From: Chthoniobacterales bacterium
GTDB lineage: Bacteria > Verrucomicrobiota > Verrucomicrobiia > Chthoniobacterales > UBA10450
NCBI GenBank assembly: GCA_013697015.1
Contig: JACCXL010000304.1
Coordinates: 1 to 5,078, forward strand
Length of the DNA: 5,078 bases
Direction of reading: 5' to 3'
Position 1 is the stretch's first letter, and each line of letters starts with the position of its first letter. Of this stretch, positions 1 to 5,078 are shown in pieces. The notes beneath the pieces are model-generated. The model was not told where the DNA came from and did no database searches. It was given only the letters and a program-made list of their open reading frames with translations. A program made the translations under genes and the position numbers.

Positions 1-1
1 C

Positions 2-3000
2 GCCTTCGACACGATCTACGCGGAAGGGCAACGGCGTTACGTGGAGACCTTCAGTCCCTACATGCGCCAGTTCCTCGACCGCATGGACAAACCACGCGTC
101 GATGAAATCCGCGGCATCCCGCCAGCGATCGCGATCGAGCAGTCGAATCCGGTGAAAAGTTCGCGCTCGACCGTCGGCACGATGACCGAGATCAACGATT
201 ATCTGAAATTGCTCATGCCCCGCGCGGCCCGCGCGTTTTGCCCGAGCTGCGAGCGCGAGATCCGCCCGGAAACCGCAAAGTCCATCGCGGACGAAGCACT
301 GCGCGAACTGAGCGGCGCGACCGTGCTCCTCACCTTCTGGGTGTCCGTGCCGGCCAAAACGGAGCCGCGCGAGTTCTTCGCCTTTTTGCAGCAGCAGGGT
401 TATCTGCGCGTTTGGTTGCACGGCGAGATCGTGCGTTGCGATACCGCCAAAGCGGTGGGGCGACTCGGCGCGCGCGTCCAGGTCATCCAGGATCGGCTCA
501 CGATCTCGGAAGAAACCCAGCCCCGCTTAATCGAATCGCTCGAGACGGCGCTCCGTTTTGGGAAGGACCGGATCAACTTCGTCAACGTCGAGACGCAAGC
601 GGAGTCACCATTCTCCACCGGGTGGCATTGCGCGCACTGCGATCTCGATATCCGGCCGCCCACACCGGGTCTCTTCAGTTTCAATAATCCGCTCGGCGCC
701 TGCCCGGCATGTCGCGGCTTTGGTCGCACGATCGCGATCGATCTGGATCGCGCGATTCCGGATCGGTCGCTCAGCATTGCGCAGGGAGCGGTGCGAGTGT
801 TTCGCGGGGAAGAGATGGGCGAATCACAGCGGGATTTAATTCGAGCGTGCGCGCGCGAAGAAATTGACGTGCACGCACCCTTTGAGGAGCTGCCGCAAGC
901 CGATCAGGACTTCGTCATCAACGGCGAGAAGAAGGAGGGCGACTACGTGGAAGATGAGGAGAGCGACCGCTGGTACGGCGTGCGCGGGTTCTTCAAATGG
1001 CTGGAGAGCAAGACTTATAAAATGCACGTGCGAGTGCTGCTCAGCCGCTACCGCGCCTATACCACTTGTCCAAGCTGTCGCGGCGGCCGGTTCCAAGCGG
1101 AGACGCTCAATTATCGTCTGGTCGCCGGATCGCCCGGCCGCGCTCTGACTTTACCCGAAATCGCCGCGCTCTCGATTCTGGAGGCGCGTAGCTTCCTCAG
1201 CGCCGTGACCCTTCCGCCTAACGAGTCAACTGCGGAAATACTACGCCAGGAAGTGGACGCACGGCTTCGCTATCTCCGCGATGTCGGGCTCGGGTATCTA
1301 AGCCTCGATCGCTCGACGCGCACCCTCAGCGGCGGAGAAGTGCAGCGCGTCAATCTCACCACCTGTCTCGGCGCTTCGCTCGTAAACACGCTCTTCGTCA
1401 TGGACGAGCCGAGCGTGGGCCTGCATCCGCGCGATGTCGGGCGGCTCATTGGTGTGATGGAAAATTTGCGCGACAAAGGCAACACGCTTCTCGTGGTTGA
1501 GCACGAAGAAGCGATCATTCGCGCCGCTGATAATTTGATTGATATCGGTCCCGGACGGGGCGAGCGCGGCGGCGAACTCGTCTTTGCCGGACCGCTCTCT
1601 GAATTGTTGCGGCATCCCGGTTCGCTCACCGCTGATTATCTCGCCCGGCGAAAAAGCATTCCCGTCCCGAAGAGTCGGCGTGAGTCCAAAACCGCTCTGC
1701 GCATCACCGGCGCGCGTGCGCATAATTTGAAGAACCTGAACGTCGATATCCCACTGAGCGTTTTCACCTGCGTGACTGGCGTTTCCGGTTCCGGAAAATC
1801 GACCCTGATCCACGACGTGCTCTATCGGAATCTGCTCCGCGGGAAAGGCCAGCCCACGGAACAAGAACCTGGAGCGTGCAAATGCGTGACGGGAATTCAT
1901 CGCGTCGGCGAAGTGGTGATGGTGGACCAGGCGCAACTCGCGCGCACGCCACGCTCCACACCGATCCTGTATCTTGGTTTATACGATCGGGTCCGCGAGC
2001 TCTTTGCCGCCCTGCCGGAGGCGATGGCCCAGGGGCTGACCGCGAGCGCTTTCTCCTTTAACTCCGGGAGCGGACGCTGCGAACGCTGTTGCGGCACGGG
2101 CTTTGAGAAGATCGAGATGCAGTTCCTAAGCGATCTCTTTGTGCGCTGCGCCGAGTGCGAGGGACGTCGCTTCCAACCGCACGTCTTGAAGATAAGACTG
2201 CACGGGAAATCGATTCACGATTTGCTCGAGCTGACGGTCAATGAGGCGATTCAATTTTTCGCTCGGATCGGCGAATCGACACGACTGGGCGATCCGCTCG
2301 ATGTGCTCGATGAAGTGGGCCTCGGATATCTGCGGCTGGGGCAGCCGTTAAACACTCTCTCGGGCGGCGAATCTCAGCGCCTCAAGTTGGTGGCACACCT
2401 CTCGAGCCGAAATGATGAGCCGCCGCGCGCAGAGATCGGCAAAGGCACGCTTTTCATCTTCGATGAGCCGACGACAGGTCTCCATTTCGATGATGTCGCG
2501 CTCCTCGTGAAGGTGTTCCAGCGCCTCGTGCACACTGGTCACAGCGTCCTGGTCATCGAACACAACCTCGAAGTGGTGAAGTGTGCCGATTGGGTGATTG
2601 ATCTGGGACCTGAAGCAGGTCGCGATGGCGGAGCGCTCGTCACCGCGGGCACTCCTGAGTGCGTCGCGAAAGTGGAAGCCAGTCACACGGGACGGTATCT
2701 TCGCGGAGTTTTGGGGAGCGCACGCGCCTCGCGTGCTGTCCGCGGCGGCCCGCCGCAAAATGGGACGGCGGTCAGCTACTCGCAAGACGACCAGGATGAA
2801 GGCCACGTTCTTCTCCGCGCGGCCGAAGAACCGTTCGGCGAATCGCCAAACGGTGCACGCGGATCCCCCGCGCTCCCCAGAGGAATTCGCGGCGGTGGAG
2901 ATCGGATCGATAACGGCGCCATCCGCATACACGGGGCGCGCGAGCACAATCTGAAGAATATCTCGCTCGCTATCCCGCGCGATCAGATGGTGATCATCAC

Positions 3001-5077
3001 CGGGCTGAGCGGCTCGGGAAAATCAACTCTTGCCTTCGACATCCTGTTCTCGGAAGGGCAGCGGCGTTTTCTCGACAGCATGTCGCCGTATGCGCGCCAG
3101 TTTGTCGAGCAGCTCGAAAAGCCCGATGTGGATTTGGTGGAGGGCGTGCCCCCTAGCGTGGCCATCGAGCAACGCGTCACGCGGGGCGGCGGAAAATCGA
3201 CCGTCGCGACCGTCACGGAAGTCTATCATTTCCTGCGCCTTCTTTTTGCCAAAACGGGCACCCAATTTTGTCCGGATTGCGATCTGGCGGTGGAAAAGCA
3301 GAGCCTCGCGGCGATCGTGAAACAGGTGGAGACTGCGGCGAAACGCGGCCCCTTGAGAGTGCTGGCTCCACTCGTGAAAGCGCGCAAGGGTTTTCACACC
3401 GATGTGGGTCGGTGGGCTGAGCGGCAGAGCTTCGACACCTTACTCGTCGACGGCCAGCTTATCCCGGTCGCGCAATTCCGAAAGCTCGAGCGTTTCAAAG
3501 AACACACCATCGACGTGGTCGTGGGAACGATCGACGCCCGGCGCATTCTGAAGGCCCGCAATCTCGTCCAGCGGGCGCTCGAGATCGGCCGTGGCACGGC
3601 ACATTTGCTCGATACAAAGCGGCAGCTCACCGTCATGAGCACCGAGATGAGTTGCCCCGGCTGCGGACGCGCGTTCGAAGAACTCGATCCGCGCCTCTTC
3701 TCTTTTAATTCGCCGCACGGCGCGTGCGATGAGTGCCACGGTTTTGGCGAGATATGGCCGGGCGCAGATCGTGCGAACGACGACAACAGCGGTGAATCAG
3801 TCCTGGCGTCCGAGCTGGCCGCCGACCGGGAGTTTGAAACAATCGAAAACGGTGAGGCCCGGCCTTGCCCGGCGTGTCATGGCTCGCGCTTGAACGCGAT
3901 CGCGCGGCATGTACGCGTGCAGGGTCACACAATTGATAGTTTCACGGCGCTTTCCGCCGGGGAAGCGCGAGCGCTGGCGGACCGGCTGCGTTTCCGTGGA
4001 AATCAAAAGATCATCGCGGCAGATCTCGTTCCCGAGATCGAACAGCGGCTGCAGTTCATGGAAAACGTCGGGCTCGGTTATCTCGCGTTGGGCCGATCCG
4101 CCAAGACTCTGAGCGGCGGCGAATCGCAACGGATCCGGCTGGCAGCGCAGCTTGGCTCGAATCTACGTGGCGTTCTCTACGTCCTCGATGAGCCGACCAT
4201 CGGCCTGCACCCACGGGATAACGTTCGCCTGCTCGATACGCTGAGCGCGTTGCGCGCCAAGGGAAATTCGCTCGTCATTGTCGAGCACGACGAAGAAACC
4301 ATGCGACGCGCCGACCACATCATCGATCTCGGGCCGGGAGCGGGGACGCATGGCGGCGAGCTCGTTGTGGCCGGGACACTGGCGGAAATCAGCCGGCATG
4401 GAAAATCGGTGACGGCGCGATGCCTCAATCATCCTCTTTGTCATCCGACGCGCGCGACGCGTCGCTCGTTAGGCAAGGAGGCCAAATGGATCGAGATCCG
4501 CGGCGCGCACGCGCATAATCTCAAAAATGTCACAGCACGGTTCCCGGTCGGACGTCTCTCCGTTATCACAGGAATTTCCGGGTCCGGAAAGTCGAGTTTG
4601 ATGCGCGAAGTCCTGCTGCCGGCTGTGCGCGACGCCCTCGGGAAAGAAAAAGCGCAGGCGCGGGAGTTGTTTATATCCGTCCTCGGCGCCGATTCGTTCG
4701 AAGCCGTTTACGAGGTGGATCAATCCCCGATTGGCAAAACTTCTCGGTCCACGCCCGCGACCTACATGAAGGTCTTCGACGAAATCCGGAATCTTTACGC
4801 GCAACTACCGGTTGCCCGCGTGCGCGGCTATTCGGCCAGTCGCTTTTCGTTCAACGCGGAAGGCGGGCGCTGCGAAGTGTGCAAAGGGCAGGGCGTGATC
4901 AAACTCGAGATGAGTTTCCTGCCGAGCAGTTATGTACCGTGCGAAGACTGCCGCGGGCGCCGTTACAACGCGCAGACACTCGAGGTGCTCTACAACGAAC
5001 GGAGCATCGGCGACATCATGGAAATGACGATCGAGCAGGCGGCGTCCTTCTTTGCCGCGAACAACAAGATCGCACGG
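2..5077 (+). CDS. uvrA: Tandem-fused double UvrA, excinuclease ABC subunit A (partial at both ends)
   Basis: UvrA is the cytoplasmic DNA-damage sensor of nucleotide excision repair. It binds DNA as an ATPase, delivers UvrB to the lesion and then leaves. This frame is open for 1692 codons without a stop; residue 1 (Ala, bases 2-4) begins just after the first Walker A, at about residue 41 of E. coli UvrA. Four ABC cassettes follow in order. Signatures LSGGE(V/S)QR lie at residues 442-449, 786-793 and 1370-1377. Walker A motifs are at 593-601 (GVSGSGKST), 1001-1009 (GLSGSGKST) and 1524-1532 (GISGSGKSS). Walker B DEP motifs are at 468-470, 821-823 and 1396-1398, and switch histidines at 501, 854 and 1429. 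Ordinary UvrA is about 940 residues, so this is two UvrAs in one chain. A fused UvrA of this kind is known in Chlamydia. Every ATPase residue that can be checked is intact, which argues against a pseudogene. The start, the final signature and the final Walker B lie outside the window. Confidence 0.96.
251..628 (+). other. Unit 1 UvrB-binding region, divergent
   Basis: Residues 84-209 sit between the first CPSC and the zinc site, where standard UvrA carries its UvrB-binding domain. The fold appears to be kept: QQGYLRVWLHGEI (131-143) matches the family's SQGYIRARIDGEV-like strand, and RLIESLETALRFG (175-187) matches its RLAESFETALELS-like helix. The basic stretch just before, KERKGEH in E. coli, is replaced by VSVPAKTEPREF (114-125), with no RKG core. 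I infer weakened or altered UvrB contact in this unit; this is not shown directly. Confidence 0.6.
713..1066 (+). other. Unit 1 insertion domain, near full length
   Basis: Residues 238-355 separate zinc-site Cys237 from Cys356 of the next CPSC. That gap of 118 residues is close to the usual UvrA insertion domain, the mobile domain that contacts DNA near the lesion. Family landmarks are visible: IPDRSLSIAQGAV (251-263), the APFEELP segment (291-297), WYGVRGFFKWLE (324-335) and a terminal helix into RYRAYTTCPSC (349-359). It also holds an acidic patch, residues 312-322, with eight Asp or Glu. Confidence 0.7.
2713..2878. repeat. REPIN/MITE-like palindromic element inside the uvrA linker
   Basis: The outer tips are perfect 9-bp inverted repeats, GGGGAGCGC (2713-2721) and GCGCTCCCC (2870-2878). 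Extended to 24 bp per side (2713-2736 against 2855-2878) they match at 18 of 24 positions, including a second perfect 7-bp block, CGCGTGC (2730-2736) against GCACGCG (2855-2861). Just inside each end lies a hairpin: GCGGCGG/CCGCCGC (2742-2748 and 2750-2756, 1-nt centre) on the left, and CCGTTCGGCG/CGCCAAACGG (2831-2840 and 2844-2853, 9 of 10 paired, 3-nt loop) on the right. The left end also folds on itself as GCACGCG-CCT-CGCGTGC (2720-2736). Two inverted palindromic units around a spacer is the layout of a REPIN or MITE. The element is read through in frame. Being multicopy in the host genome is inferred, not seen. Confidence 0.6.
2714..2917 (+). other. Interdomain linker between the two UvrA units (residues 905-972)
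   Basis: This segment lies between the C-terminal block of unit 1 and the first beta strand of unit 2 (AIRIHGAREHNLKNI, 973-987). It shows no UvrA motif and is rich in Gly, Arg, Ala, Pro, Ser and acidic residues, with stretches such as GSARASRAVRGGPPQNG (905-921) and GESPNGARGSPALPRG (946-961). It is probably flexible and disordered, tethering the two UvrAs. Most of it is encoded by the inverted-repeat element described separately. Confidence 0.8.
3281..3652 (+). other. Unit 2 UvrB-binding region, canonical
   Basis: Residues 1094-1217 carry LAPLVKARKGFH (1121-1132), matching the LAPIIKERKGEH stretch of E. coli UvrA, and FKEHTIDVVV (1165-1174), matching its KKHTIEVVV strand. The basic RKG core absent from unit 1 is therefore present here. 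I infer that this unit is the main UvrB-docking site of the fused protein. Confidence 0.65.
3737..3865 (+). other. Unit 2 insertion domain, almost wholly lost
   Basis: Only 43 residues (1246-1288) separate zinc-site Cys1245 from Cys1289 of CPAC, against 118 in unit 1 and a similar length in ordinary UvrAs. The segment (ANDDNSGESVLASELAADRE, 1258-1277, and flanks) has none of the usual landmarks such as IPDxSLSI or the W-G-V helix, and it is acidic. The reading frame continues cleanly through it, so this is a domain loss rather than a frameshift. Confidence 0.7.
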
Positions 5078-5078
5078 C

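Larger units (their letters stand above)
2..2713 (+). other. UvrA unit 1 (residues 1-904), two ABC cassettes
   Basis: The unit opens with AFDTIYAEGQRRY, the block that follows Walker A in all UvrAs, and ends with ASHTGRYLRGVL (893-904), the usual C-terminus of a single UvrA. With about 40 missing residues its length is about 945, normal for the family. Order: Q-loop AIEQ (44-47); CPSC (80-83); UvrB-binding region; zinc site C210/C213/C234/C237; insertion domain; CPSC (356-359); signature and Walker B I (442-471); Walker A II (593-601); Q-loop VDQ (641-643); zinc finger C693/C696/C716/C719; signature and Walker B II (786-823). Both four-Cys sites have the spacing of E. coli UvrA (X2-X20-X2 and X2-X19-X2). 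Oddities: the near-invariant VDQSPIG block after the second Q-loop reads VDQAQLA; there is an extra loop with a CKC (626-628) after Walker A II; and about six extra residues sit before the second Walker B. Confidence 0.93.
2918..5077 (+). other. UvrA unit 2 (residues 973-1692, C-terminus outside window)
   Basis: The unit begins with the standard N-terminal UvrA block IRIHGAREHNLKNI and Walker A GLSGSGKST (1001-1009), then FSEGQRRF and Q-loop AIEQ (1054-1057). It continues with CPDC (1090-1093), a canonical UvrB-binding motif, zinc site C1218/C1221/C1242/C1245, a very short insertion region, CPAC (1289-1292), signature I (1370-1377), Walker B I with VLDEPTIGLHPRD (1394-1406), and H1429. The second cassette has Walker A GISGSGKSS (1524-1532), the conserved VDQSPIGKTSRSTPATY (1572-1588) and zinc finger C1624/C1627/C1647/C1650. 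The window ends at about residue 808 of E. coli UvrA, before the last signature and Walker B. Overall it is closer to textbook UvrA than unit 1, apart from the missing insertion domain. Confidence 0.93.

Noticed and set aside
238..687. Plus-strand frame of 149 codons overlapping the UvrB-binding region of unit 1
   Set aside because: Arg- and Ala-rich out-of-frame translation with no domain; the UvrA frame over the same bases carries recognisable family motifs.
1298..1936. Open frame on the minus strand of 212 codons opposite UvrA unit 1
   Set aside because: It is antisense to conserved UvrA motifs (signature, Walker B and Walker A II), and GC-rich coding DNA with strong third-position bias commonly leaves long antisense frames. 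Its translation shows no recognisable domain.
2348..2947. Open frame on the minus strand of 199 codons across the end of unit 1 and the linker
   Set aside because: It lies antisense to the cassette II signature and Walker B of unit 1, has no recognisable domain, and is best explained as a shadow of the UvrA frame.
2598..2954. Plus-strand frame of 118 codons overlapping the linker, containing an AHAPRVLSAAARRK stretch
   Set aside because: The stretch is the palindromic element read in another frame. The rest overlaps conserved UvrA coding sequence, so there is no reason to call a gene.
4475..4518. Strong Shine-Dalgarno-like AAGGAGG (4475-4481) followed by ATG at 4486
   Set aside because: The ATG is out of frame with UvrA and opens only 10 codons before TAA at 4516-4518. 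In the UvrA frame the same bases read KEAKW, so this looks like coincidence.
2..5077. Two separate adjacent uvrA genes, or a recent tandem duplication or assembly artefact
   Set aside because: No stop codon separates the units, the reading frame runs straight through the linker, and the units differ too much (about half identical in the best-conserved block, with different domain losses) to be a recent or artificial copy.

Overview
The whole window lies inside one protein-coding gene on the + strand. The reading frame that starts at base 2 stays open to base 5077 (1692 codons, no stop) and runs off both ends, so neither start codon nor stop codon is visible. It encodes a double-length UvrA, the damage-recognition ATPase of UvrABC nucleotide excision repair. 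Two complete-looking UvrA units are joined head to tail in one polypeptide, giving four ABC ATPase cassettes instead of two. The missing ends should be about 40 residues at the N-terminus (with the first Walker A) and at least about 130 at the C-terminus (with the last signature and Walker B). The full protein would then be roughly 1850-1900 residues.

Layout: bases 2-2713 are UvrA unit 1 (N-terminal cassette lacking its Walker A, UvrB-binding region, zinc site, insertion domain, signature and Walker B I, then a complete second cassette with its zinc site). Bases 2714-2917 are a low-conservation linker rich in Gly, Arg, Pro, Ser and Ala. Bases 2918-5077 are UvrA unit 2, cut by the window end just after the zinc finger of the fourth cassette. 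The units are diverged (25 of 47 identical residues over the well-conserved block after Walker A, counted by hand), so the duplication is old. They differ in a complementary way: unit 1 keeps a full insertion domain but has an aberrant UvrB-binding region, while unit 2 keeps a canonical UvrB-binding motif but has almost no insertion domain.

Most of the linker DNA (2713-2878) is a symmetric structure: 24-bp imperfect terminal inverted repeats (18/24 matching, 9/9 at the outer tips), each followed inward by its own hairpin. This looks like a REPIN/MITE-type palindromic element that has become in-frame coding sequence between the two UvrA units.

Organism: fused double UvrA is known from Chlamydia (UvrA of about 1790 residues) and, from memory, occurs in other members of the PVC group. 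The GC-rich sequence with strong G/C at codon third positions does not fit low-GC Chlamydiae. A Verrucomicrobiota bacterium is the best inference. No RNA genes, CRISPR, promoters or terminators are visible, as expected inside one long gene.
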